This document shows, piece by piece, positions 55,437 to 64,000 of a stretch of 64,000 nucleotides of DNA. A program made the translations under genes and the position numbers. Source of the DNA: Pyronema omphalodes (taxonomy: Eukaryota; Ascomycota; Pezizomycetes; Pezizales; Pyronemataceae); NCBI GenBank assembly GCA_024516155.1, contig JAJJXM010000081.1, positions 173,885 through 237,884 on the forward strand, given 5' to 3'. Under the pieces are notes generated by a model. The model worked only from the letters and a program-made list of their open reading frames with translations, had not been told where the DNA came from and did no database searches. Every line of letters begins with the position of its first letter. Position 1 is the stretch's first letter.

Positions 55437-55857
55437 ATCACCAAGTCTCCAACTTGGTAAGTAGGGGCCTCCTTTCGTTGTAGGTCTGCATACTTTTTCA
55501 TTCCTTCTTGTGCTTTCTGTAAGGATAACTTTGCTCCTTCGTGCACAGTATGCATCCAGTGGGCGTATGCTTTGCTGGCTGGGTTTCGCACAGCAGTTGC
55601 AGTTGGGTTGCTGGCAATGGGGTTGTAACCGTAGTGCGCATAGAAGGGTGAAAGTCCTGTAGCGGTGGTTACTGAGTTGTTGTAAGCAAACTCTGCCATT
55701 GGTAACAGGTCAACCCAATCGTCCATCTCATGATTGACAAAAGAGCGGAGGTAAGCTTCGATTGTCTGGTTAAGTCGTTCCGTCTGTCCGTCAGTTTGAG
55801 GGTGGAAGGCTGTGGACATTCTGGGCTTAATGGCTAGTGTCCCAAGAAATGCTTTCC
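55437..55857 (-). pseudogene. G4: integrase fragment of a G2-like chromovirus
   Basis: An open fragment with STAFHPQTDGQTERLNQTIE, MAEFAYNNSVTTATGLSPFY and RKEAPTYQVGDLV, closer to G2 than to G1. It is cut on the left by the truncated G2 LTR and on the right by the copia LTR of C2. Both junctions lack target duplications, which points to deletion or recombination rather than insertion. Confidence 0.85.
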
Positions 55858-56012
55858 AGGTCTCACAGGCACGAGGAGAAGAAGAAAGTGGAGGTGGTGA
55901 CCGAATGTATTAAGGAGCGTAAGGAGTCAGACATAGACAGGCAAGCGAGTGCCTATACATAGAGAGTGGTCCACCTCCACCTAAGCACTAGGGCCTTAGG
56001 CGCACTTCAACA
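55858..56012 (-). repeat. C2 3' LTR, end trimmed
   Basis: 155 of 161 bp; begins TGTTGAAGTGCGCC on the minus strand and stops at GTGAGACCT, lacking TCGACA. The GACCT at the break is shared with the G4 integrase sequence, suggesting a microhomology joint. Confidence 0.8.
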
Positions 56013-56256
56013 CACCCCCTCGTCTAAGGACGGGTGCTACAAACATAATAATAAGAAGAAATAACAATCCATCATAACAGAAAACAAGAACAATACCATA
56101 GAAAAAGAAAATACCCAATTACCCATAAAAGAAGAAGTAAAAACCCATAAGAAGAACAACCCAAATAGAAACAACACAATTCAATCATCATCATAATCAG
56201 CAATCAGCAGCCATACTTCAATCACAACACACACTTATTCATTCAAACCAAACCCA

Positions 56257-58100
56257 TTAATCATTATTGCCACTCAGCGTTTCCATCCCTAAAAGTTTCA
56301 CGGCCAACGCGTGTGTTGGTCCAGGGAGCGGTTTAGTGAGGATATCTGCGACATTTTCTTTGGACGCAATGTATTCGAACGATACCGTTCCCTTTCTAGC
56401 TTCGTCGATCGAGTGGTGAAACTTCACATCGATGTGTTTTGTTTTCGCCTTGATGACGCCGGCCTGAAGGAGGCGAAGTGCTCCCATGTTGTCGCAACGG
56501 ACCGAGGTCGGCACTTTGTTATCCCAGGCTTCGGTGTCGTCCATCAATAGGCGGAACCAGATCGCTTCACGGGTCGCATTGCTGCATGCAATGTACTCGG
56601 CTTCAAGAGTGGAGAGGGCGATGACGGACTGCTTCTTTGAGCTCCAGTGGATCGGCCCGTCCGCTCCTGGCGCAAGGACTACGCACCCCCCGACGCTTTT
56701 CCGATCGGCTGTACTGCCGGCCCAGTCGCTGTCGGAGAAGAGTCGCAAACAGTCCTGCGGTATGTCGTGGTTACGCTTATAGATAATCGACAAATGTTTC
56801 GTACCTTTCAAGTATCGGATGACCCTTTTGGCAGCGGTCATGTGCATTGCTAGAGGCGACTGATTGTATCGGCTGAGGGCAGTCACGGCGAAGGCGATGT
56901 CAGGACGAGTTCCGATCGCTGCGTACATCAGTGATCCGACCATTGATAGATACAGGCGTTTTTGCTGTTCATCAGTGGTCTTGTCTTCGCAGTCAGTGTT
57001 CTCAAGATCAACGTGAATGTCCATCGGGGAAGAGGTGGGTGCGGCCTCAAGAAGACCGTATCTGGCAATCACCCCCTCAATGTAGTGCTTCTGCGAGATG
57101 GCAATGCTTCCGTCAGGCAAGTGTTCGAGTTCCAGGCCGAGAAAACGAGTCGCTTTTCCGAGATCTGTCATTTTGAAGCGAGCACTGAGGGCCTTCCTGA
57201 TGTTGTCGCCCATCCTCTGTTTTGTAAGATTGAAGATCAAGATGTCATCGACATATAAGAGGAGAAATGCGTCCTTCATGAGGTAGAGGTTGGAGTCGGC
57301 GTGTGCCTGTCGGAAACCTTGCTTCATGAGGAAGTCATTAATCTGGGCCCACCATAATCTGGGTGCCTGTTCTAGGCCGTACAGGGCTTTCAGCAGGCGG
57401 ACCGTCGATGTTTTTGATAGACGTTTATCGAGCCATTCGATGCCAGGAGGCATGGACATGAAAGTCCTGTCGTTGTCAATGGCTGGGTTGAGGAAGGCCG
57501 TGACAACATCCATTTGATCGACTGACCACCCCCTGGTTGCAGATAAGCTTAGCAGGTAACGTAGAGTACTTAGCTTGGAGACAGGTGCATATGTCTCATC
57601 ATAATCAATCCCCGGAACTTGTTCATAACCCTTTATAACCAGTCGGGCCTTGAACTTTGTGCTGCCGTCAATGTTGCGTTTGGTTTTGTAAATCCATCGA
57701 CACTTCAAGGGCTTGCATCCAAAGGGAACAGTGATGCCGCTGTAGGATGTTTGATTGTCGAATGCATCAGGCGATGGCACTGGTCGGAGAGGTTCTGCAT
57801 TGTCATTTGATTAGAAGGCCTGGAAGGTTTCGTTTATCAGTAAAGAGTTCCATTCTTCTTGCATCGCAGTTCTCCAGTTGTCCCGGTCGGCGCTCTTCAT
57901 TGCTGCGGTGTAAGAGGTCGGGTCGCCGTCAAGTAGATCAGGACCTATGGCCTCGTCGGGATCGTCTATAGTTGCTTTGGCGAGAAAGGCCGAGGCCAGG
58001 GCGTCGTCAACATCAATGACTTCGTAGCGGGACTTGTTTAGTTTGTTGGCCTTCAGTCGCTCGTCGCGTAGGGACAGTGAATTCATGTCATTAGAAGCAT
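56257..58100 (-). pseudogene. C2 reverse transcriptase-RNase H exon, one nonsense codon
   Basis: It is collinear with C1 61,599-63,442. It begins at the intron acceptor (exon from 58,100) and contains RWIYKTKRNIDGSTKFKARL, LLLYVDDILIF and the RNase H motif SDSDWAGSTADRKSVGG. An in-frame TAA at 57,813-57,811 replaces the AAA Lys codon of C1 after NETFQAF, so the protein is cut upstream of the reverse transcriptase core. The rest is open to 56,257. Confidence 0.88.
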
Positions 58101-58403
58101 CTGAGAATTAGGATGTTAGTTCAAAGAAGTGAATATCTGAGCAGTAGAGAAAGAAATTTGAGAAACAAGGGAATGCAGTAGACAGGGATTCCGTGGCAGA
58201 ATCTCGTGAGGAGATGCACAGCGGAGTGTTAATCGGATAAAATTTCCAGGAGAAGTATCCTTGAACTGATGATAATCAGTGTGTGGCATATTCGCCTAGC
58301 AAGAGTAGTCCGGACAGCATGGAGGCTGATCGGGACAGTGACATTCAAGACAGAATTGTAAATGTATAGTTAGAGTGAGGCAGCATGAAGGCTGATCCGA
58401 CTC

Positions 58404-58564
58404 TGTTGAAGTGCGCCTAAGGCCCTAGTGCTTAGGTGGAGGTTGACCACTCTCTATGTATAGGCACTCGCTTGCCCGTCTATGTCCGACTCTTTACGCT
58501 CGTTAATACATTCGGTCACCACCTCCACTTTCTTCTTCTCCTCGTGCCTGTGAGACCTTCGACA
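58404..58564 (+). repeat. C1 5' LTR
   Basis: Begins TGTTGAAGTGCGCC, ends GACCTTCGACA; 161 bp, short as is usual for copia elements. Confidence 0.9.
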
Positions 58565-58581
58565 GGTTATGAGCCCTTGCG
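58565..58581 (+). promoter_or_regulatory. C1 primer-binding site for initiator-Met tRNA (anticodon half)
   Basis: GGTTATGAGCCCTTGCG adjoins the LTR. Its reverse complement contains GGGCTCATAACC, the anticodon stem-loop of initiator methionine tRNA (anticodon CAT), the internal tRNA-fragment priming site known for Drosophila copia and relatives. Confidence 0.75.
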
Positions 58582-58670
58582 TAACCGCTACACTTACCTT
58601 TATCCTTTATTAGTCATAAATTACATATATTTCTTCACTTTCCCCTTAATTTTAATCACTCTCTCCCACG

Positions 58671-59584
58671 ATGTCCGACGAAGTCCAGGAACCAACTGCC
58701 CTAAAGTGCCCCATTCTGACGGTGGCCAATTATGCGCAGTGGAAGGACCCCATCCACTTTATCTTGGCCGGGAAAAGCGCCTGGAATATCGTGAACGGGA
58801 AGGAGACGCGCCCTGCTGGCGGCACCAGCCAACAAGCTGCGAGGGATCTCCAATACTTCGATGAAAGGGCGGCCAGAGCTACCCAGATCATATTTGATCA
58901 CTGCGACATCACCTGCCGCAGGGTCATCACCGGACTCGACAACCCACGGGAGATGTGGCTTAAACTCGAAGCCCGGTTCGATAACTCAAAACAAACTCTG
59001 GACGAAGGAACCTCTGGATTAAGTTCTGGAGATCAAAGCCTAACCCCGGACAGTCCATGTCGAAATGGATAACTGATCGCCTTAACATTCAGGCTCCACT
59101 TACTGGTACGGTTTTAGATATCAGCGACACTGCGCTGGTTAATTATGTTATTGCAAATCTCCCCGACTCCTACGGAGTTACAAAACACGAGCTCGCGAAA
59201 CTTGATAATATTGCGGTTGACGAGCTCCAGAAGATCCTGCACGACCACGAACATATGTGGGAAGCCACCCTAGGATCCCCGAAGGGCGAGGCGCATGCTA
59301 CGACGACCAAGTGGTGCGACCACTGTAAACGCTCTAGCCACAACACGAAGGAATGCTACGCAAATCGCAACACTAACAAACGCGCAGCATCCTCAAGCGC
59401 CGGACCGTCCAGACCTACTAAATCTTCGAAAAAGGAGGATGTCCAATGCCACTACTGTACAAAGAAGGGGCACGTTGCGACAGAGTGCAAACTCAGATCT
59501 TTGGCTACCGCCATACGCGAGCGGTACAAGCTCCGCTCCAGTGCGAAAATTGCCGAGCTAGACAACACTGATCTCGGTATTTGA
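58671..59584 (+). pseudogene. gag: C1 gag, frameshifted
   Basis: From ATG 58,671 the frame encodes the copia capsid (ILTVANYAQWKDPIHFIL, ITGLDNPREMWLKLEARFD) but shifts near 59,000. The conserved continuation (NLWIKFWRSKPNPGQSMSKW) is in the frame that runs on to 59,584, as expected from a one-base deletion. Two CCHC zinc knuckles follow (CDHCKRSSHNTKEC and CHYCTKKGHVATEC). A TGA at 59,582-59,584 separates gag from the protease in the same frame; it could be a mutation or a readthrough codon. Confidence 0.85.
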
Positions 59585-61205
59585 CTCGGGAACTCCAGCA
59601 CCTCCCTAACAGCGCAAGTCTTGATCGCCACAGACTCGTCCGCTGAGACACATACATGGGTGCTCGACTCTGGTGCAACGCACCATTTTTGTAATGATAA
59701 ATCTGCTTTTCTTATTGATTCTTTAGCTACTTGCAAGTCCATCAACATTCGCTTAGGTGACAATAGTACAGTCACCACCAACACCTACGGAAAAATCATA
59801 CTCAATAATCTCATTCAAATTTCGGCACTATACGTTCCCAGGTTTCGACTCTCCCTTTTCTCCCTGCCCCTCTTCGATAAACGGGGGTGGCAAATTACTA
59901 TGGCGGACGGTACTTGTACTGTGAAAGACAAGACCTCCAAAACAATCATTGTCGCTCGCATGAAGGACAATCTCTACAGATGGACAGCAGAGGCTATTAA
60001 GGAGGACCACGACGCCCTGATAACCACTCGTTCTGGTGCAGGCGTCGACATTAACTCTATTCCCTCCTCGACCCGAACAACAATATCATCGAATAAACGA
60101 ACAAGTGCAGACGTTGACTTTACGCGTCCAAGCGACAAAGACCTTCGAACAGCACATAGACAGTCTTTCCGCCTTGACCCAATAAGCAATTTCGAGATGT
60201 GGCACAGGAGACTGGCCCACCTCAATACCGAGTCCTTGTCTAAAATCATTAATTCGACTGATAAAACCACAACATCAGATCATCTCCAGTCCTGCACAAC
60301 GTGCATACAGGCCAAAAATCGACAGTCCTTTATTCGATTACCAACCGAACGTGCGAGCAAGCCCTTCGAACTTGTCCACTCGGATGTCTGCGGCCCGATG
60401 TCGACTCCGTCGATCAGCCAACGACGGTATTATATCATCTATATTGATGACTTTAGTCGTTTCGCCAAAGTGTACTTTCTGAAATCAAAATCCACAGACG
60501 CGGTACTACCGGTATTCCAAGAATACAAAGCGTGGATTGAATCTGAAGGACATAAGATTCATCGATTCAGGTGTGATAATGGCACAGGGGAATTTAACAA
60601 TCAACAGTTCCGTTCTTTCCTGGCGAAAAACGGTATCTCGTTCGAACCCTCACCACCCTTCACACAGCATAAAAACGGAACAGCCGAGAGATTCATTCAG
60701 ACGATCAACGGCAAAGCACGTTCCATGCTAATAGACGCCCAAGTTCCTCATCGCTTCTGGGCTGAGGCTGTCAACACAGCGGTGTACCTTCACTCAATAT
60801 CTCCGACTAGGACGCTCAAAGGCTGGCTAAGTCCTCATGAGGCCCTGTTTCACAGGCCGCCTCAGCTGCTAAACCTTCGAAGATTCGGTTGCACGGTCTT
60901 CAAGCATATACCGAAGGAGCAGAGGACAGACAAGAACTGGAGCGCATGCGGGTCACACAGTATGATGGTTGGATACACGGATTCGTCAAAGATTTGGCGC
61001 ATCTATGACTTCAATTCACGTTCTGTCGTGCACGCTTCCAACGTCATCTTCCTAGAGGACAATAATGCTTTCGATTCTGAAGGACGTCCCAATACATCAG
61101 AGGAAATCATCAAGGCAATATCTGACTGTTTCCCTGATATCGTTGAAGGGGGTGATGAGAATGCGTCACCGCTCATATCACATGAGATAGACGCCCTCAT
61201 TCAGA
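59585..61205 (+). CDS. C1 protease and integrase (exon before the intron)
   Basis: Same frame as the end of gag. Protease motif WVLDSGATHHF (about 59,657). Integrase zinc domain HRRLAHLNTESLSKI ... CTTCIQAK, then the DDE core (HSDVCGPMSTPSISQRRYY, IDDFSRFAKVYFLKSKST, RCDNGTGEFNNQQF, NGTAERFIQTINGKARSML) and the copia GKGRG-like end region (RFGCTVFKHIPKEQR). The frame continues four codons past the splice donor at 61,206 to TGA 61,217-61,219, so unspliced RNA gives a product ending after the integrase. Confidence 0.9.
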
Positions 61206-61598
61206 GTATGTACAAATGACCACCCCAACCTTTTCCGCGTCACCGCTGTAGGACCTTTCACGGCCACACGGTATAGTCTTTATCACATTATCTTCAAGTC
61301 GGATCAGCCTTCATGCTGCCTCACTCTAACCATACATTGACAATTCTGTCTTGAATGTCACTGTCCCGATCAGCCTCCATGCTGTCCGGACTACTCTTGC
61401 TAGGCGAATATGCCACACACTGATTATCATCAGTTCAAGGATACTTATCCTGGAAATTTTATCCGATTAACACTCCGCTGTGCATCTCCTCACGAGATTC
61501 TGCCACGGAATCCCTGTCTACTGCATTCCCTTGTTTCTCAAATTTCTTTCTCTACTGCTCAGATATTCACTTCTCTGAACTAACATCCTAATTCTCAG
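61206..61598 (+). other. Intron between integrase and reverse transcriptase of C1
   Basis: 393 nt: donor A|GTATGT (61,206), branch site CTAAC (61,580-61,584), acceptor TTCTCAG (61,592-61,598). Splicing joins A to AT and restores one frame into AATGCTTCTAATGACATGAA. The interval contains stops in all frames. C2 has the same donor (minus strand 63,944), branch site and acceptor (58,101), and C1 sits inside the C2 intron. Confidence 0.75.
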
Positions 61599-63442
61599 AT
61601 GCTTCTAATGACATGAATTCACTGTCCCTACGCGACCAGCGACTGAAGGCCAACAAACCAACCAAGTCCCGCTACGAAGACATTGATGTTGACGACGCCC
61701 TGGCCTCGGCCTTTCTCGCCAAAGCAACTATAGACGATCCCGACGAGGCCATAGGTCCTGATCTACTTGACGGCGACCCGACCTCTTACACCGCAGCAAT
61801 GAAGAACGCCGACCGGGACAACTGGAGAACTGCGATGCAAGAAGAATGGAACTCTTCACTGATAAACGAAACCTGCCAGGCCTTCAAATCAAATGACAAT
61901 GCAGAACCTCTCCGACCAGTGTCACCGCCTGATGCATTCGACAATCAAACATCCTACAGCGGCATCACTGTTCCCTTTGGATGCAAGCCCTTGAAGTGTC
62001 GATGGATTTACAAAACCAAACGCAACATTGACGGCAGCACAAAGTTCAAGGCCCGACTGGTTATAAAGGGTTATGAACAAGTTCCGGGGATTGATTATGA
62101 TGAGACATATGCACCTGTCTCCAAGCTAAGTACTCTACGTTACCTGCTAAGCTTATCTGCAACCAGGGGGTGGTCAGTCGATCAAATGGATGTTGTCACG
62201 GCCTTCCTCAACCCAGCCATTGACAACGACAGGACTTTCATGTCCATGCCTCCTGGCATCGAATGGCTCGATAAACGTCTATCAAAAACATCGACGGTCC
62301 GCCTGCTGAAAGCCCTGTACGGCCTAGAACAGGCACCCAGATTATGGTGGGCCCAGATTAATGACTTCCTCATGAAGCAAGGTTTCCGACAGGCACACGC
62401 CGACTCCAACCTCTACCTCATGAAGGACGCATTTCTCCTCTTATATGTCGATGACATCTTGATCTTCAATCTTACAAAACAGAGGATGGGCGACAACATC
62501 AGGAAGGCCCTCAGTGCTCGCTTCAAAATGACAGATCTCGGAAAAGCGACTCGTTTTCTCGGCCTGGAACTCGAATACTTGCCTGACGGAAGCATTGCCA
62601 TCTCGCAGAAGCATTACATTGAGGGGGTGATTGCCAGATACGGTCTTCTTGAGGCCGCACCCACCTCTTCCCCGATGGACATTCACGTTGATCTTGAAAA
62701 TACTGACTGCGAAGACAAGACCACTGATGAACAGCAAAAACGCCTGTATCTATCAATGGTCGGATCACTGATGTACGCAGCAATCGGAACTCGTCCTGAC
62801 ATCGCCTTCGCGGTGACTGCCCTCAGCCGATACAATCAGTCGCCTCTAGCAATGCACATGACCGCTGCCAAAAGGGTCATCCGATACTTGAAAGGTACGA
62901 AAGATTTGTCGATTATCTACGAACGTAACCACGACATACCGCAGGACTGTTTGCGACTCTTCTCCGACAGCGACTGGGCCGGCAGTACAGCCGATCGGAA
63001 AAGCGTCGGGGGGTGCGTAGTCCTTGCGCCAGGAGCGGACGGGCCGATCCACTGGAGCTCAAAGAAGCAGTCCGTCATCGCCCTGTCCACTCTTGAAGCC
63101 GAGTACATTGCATGCAGCAATGCGACCCGTGAAGCGATCTGGTTCCGCCTATTGATGGACGACACCGAAGCCTGGGATAACAAAGTGCCGACCTCGGTCC
63201 GTTGCCACAACATGGGAGCACTTCGCCTCCTTCAGACCGGCGTCATCAAGGCGAAAACAAAACACATCGATGTGAAGTTTCACCACTCGATCGACGAAGC
63301 TAGAAAGGGAACGGTATCGTTCGAATACATTGCGTCCAAAGAAAATGTCGCAGATATCCTCACTAAACCGCTCCCTGGACCAACACACGCGTTGGCCGTG
63401 AAACTTTTAGGGATGGAAACGCTGAGTGGCAATAATGATTAA
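61599..63442 (+). CDS. C1 reverse transcriptase and RNase H (exon after the intron)
   Basis: Open from the acceptor to TAA 63,442. It starts with the copia linker (DDALASAFLAKATIDDPDEA), followed by the reverse transcriptase (RWIYKTKRNIDGSTKFKARL, ETYAPVSKLSTLRYLLSL, QMDVVTAFLNPAIDNDRTFM, LYGLEQAPRLWW, catalytic YVDDILIF, FLGLELEYLPDGSI) and RNase H (MVGSLMYAAIGTRPDIAFAV, SDSDWAGSTADRKSVGG, STLEAEYIACSNATREAIW, KHIDVKFHHSIDEARKGTVS, ADILTKPLP). All catalytic motifs are present. The ATG at 61,613 could be an internal start, but the splice makes a start unnecessary. Confidence 0.92.
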
Positions 63443-63687
63443 TGGGTTTGGTTTGAATGAATAAGTGTGTGTTGTGATTGAAGTATGGCTGCTGATTGCT
63501 GATTATGATGATGATTGAATTGTGTTGTTTCTATTTGAGTTGTTCTTCTTATGGGTTTTTACTTCTTCTTTTATGGGTAATTGGGTATTTTCTTTTTCTA
63601 TGGTATTGTTCTTGTTTTTCTGTTACGATGGATTGTTATTTCTTCTTATTATTATGTTTGTAGCACCCGTCCTTAGACGAGGGGGTG
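63443..63687 (+). other. C1 3' untranslated region with polypurine tract
   Basis: T-rich, non-coding; ends in the purine tract AGACGAGGGGGTG (about 63,675-63,687) next to the 3' LTR. The same sequence is in C2 at 56,013-56,256. Confidence 0.75.
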
Positions 63688-63848
63688 TGTTGAAGTGCGC
63701 CTAAGGCCCTAGTGCTTAGGTGGAGGTGGACCACTCTCTATGTATAGGCACTCGCTTGCCCGTCTATGTCCGACTCTTTACGCTCGTTAATACATTCGGT
63801 CACCACCTCCACTTTCTTCTTCTCCTCGTGCCTGTGAGACCTTCGACA
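63688..63848 (+). repeat. C1 3' LTR
   Basis: 161 bp; identical to the 5' LTR except for one visible base (ggaggtggacc here, ggaggttgacc at 58,438). Confidence 0.9.
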
Positions 63849-64000
63849 GACTCGAAGATAACGTGATAGAGACTATACCGTGTGGCCGTGAAAACGTCCT
63901 ACAGCGGTGACATGGAAAAGGTTGGGGTGATCATTTGTACATACTCTGAATGAGGGCGTCTATCTCATGTGATATGAGCGCTGACGCATTCTCATCACCT
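63849..64000 (-). mobile_element. C2: Ty1/copia element, 5' part running off the window
   Basis: The minus strand encodes the end of the C2 integrase (about 64,000-63,945), the intron donor GTATGT at 63,944-63,939, and the first 96 nt of the intron, homologous to C1 61,150-61,300. It joins 58,403 once C1 and one GACTC are removed. Confidence 0.88.

Larger units (their letters stand above)
55858..58403 (-). mobile_element. C2: Ty1/copia element, 3' part (interrupted by C1; continues at 63,849)
   Basis: The minus-strand copia runs from beyond the window end through 64,000-63,849, is interrupted by C1, and continues 58,403-55,858. The 3' LTR is 56,012-55,858 and lacks its last six bases. It is very similar to C1 throughout. 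Confidence 0.88.
58404..63848 (+). mobile_element. C1: Ty1/copia element, full length, inserted in C2
   Basis: 5,445 bp with 161-bp LTRs (58,404-58,564 and 63,688-63,848) that differ at one base by eye. Target duplication GACTC (58,399-58,403 and 63,849-63,853). The flanks on both sides are C2 sequence in the opposite orientation. Gag, protease, integrase and reverse transcriptase-RNase H all lie in one frame on the plus strand apart from the defects noted in gag. Confidence 0.93.

Noticed and set aside
56931..57517. Plus-strand frames opposite the C2 reverse transcriptase
   Set aside because: Mirror images of frames at 62,182-62,783 opposite the C1 reverse transcriptase; they are shadows of the real gene.
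59582..59584. TGA between copia gag and protease as a readthrough control codon
   Set aside because: Possible in principle, but this copy also has a gag frameshift near 59,000, and C2 is not available here for comparison. A plain mutation is as likely.

Overview
The window is nuclear DNA of a filamentous ascomycete (Pezizomycotina). Genes carry short introns of about 48-66 nt with GTRWGT-type donors, CTAAC/CTGAC branch sites and NAG acceptors. The transposons are typical fungal families: chromodomain Ty3/gypsy, Ty1/copia, a Tad-like LINE, and hAT-, Fot1/mariner- and Harbinger-like elements. I cannot assign a genus. Bases 1-10,417 hold few genes: an Ala-rich nuclear-type protein (1,024-1,975, +), a MAPEG-family membrane protein (4,190-4,783, -), a small single-pass membrane protein (5,186-5,588, -), a decayed spliced gene (8,561-9,270, +) and a short membrane ORF (9,532-9,747, +). 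Bases 10,418-26,900 are a direct tandem triplication. Each unit of about 4.5-5 kb carries one five-exon minus-strand gene of 947-1,056 residues. The proteins have long disordered, fast-diverging N-terminal parts and a strongly conserved C-terminal TPR module that looks like the NoxR/p67phox NADPH-oxidase activator fold. The third unit's 5' flank is split by a 3-kb TA-flanked DNA transposon, which itself contains a 927-bp hAT-type element. Bases 27,887-64,000 are one nested retrotransposon cluster. Chromovirus G2 (27,887-55,436) is split twice: in its 3' LTR by its near relative G1 (28,630-40,062) and in its gag by another chromovirus family, G3 (45,246-52,380). G1 in turn carries an ORF1-only LINE in its 3' LTR and a Harbinger-type MITE in its leader. 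To the right lie a G2-like integrase fragment (G4), a minus-strand copia element C2, and a plus-strand copia C1 inserted inside C2. Insertions are dated by target-site duplications: GGATG for G1, A(G/A)TTG for G3, GACTC for C1, AACTAATC for the LINE, TTA for the MITE, TTATCCAC for the hAT element and TA for the Fot1-like element. The most notable signals are (i) the NoxR-like TPR family in tandem, (ii) a spliceosomal-type intron of 393 nt between integrase and reverse transcriptase in both copia copies, whose unspliced form stops four codons past the donor, (iii) a -1 slippery heptamer directly before the gag stop in G1 and G2, (iv) complementarity between the presumed primer-binding site and the LTR in G1/G2, consistent with self-priming, and (v) a third zinc-binding ORF in G3 that reads into the 3' LTR and gains a membrane-like segment there.
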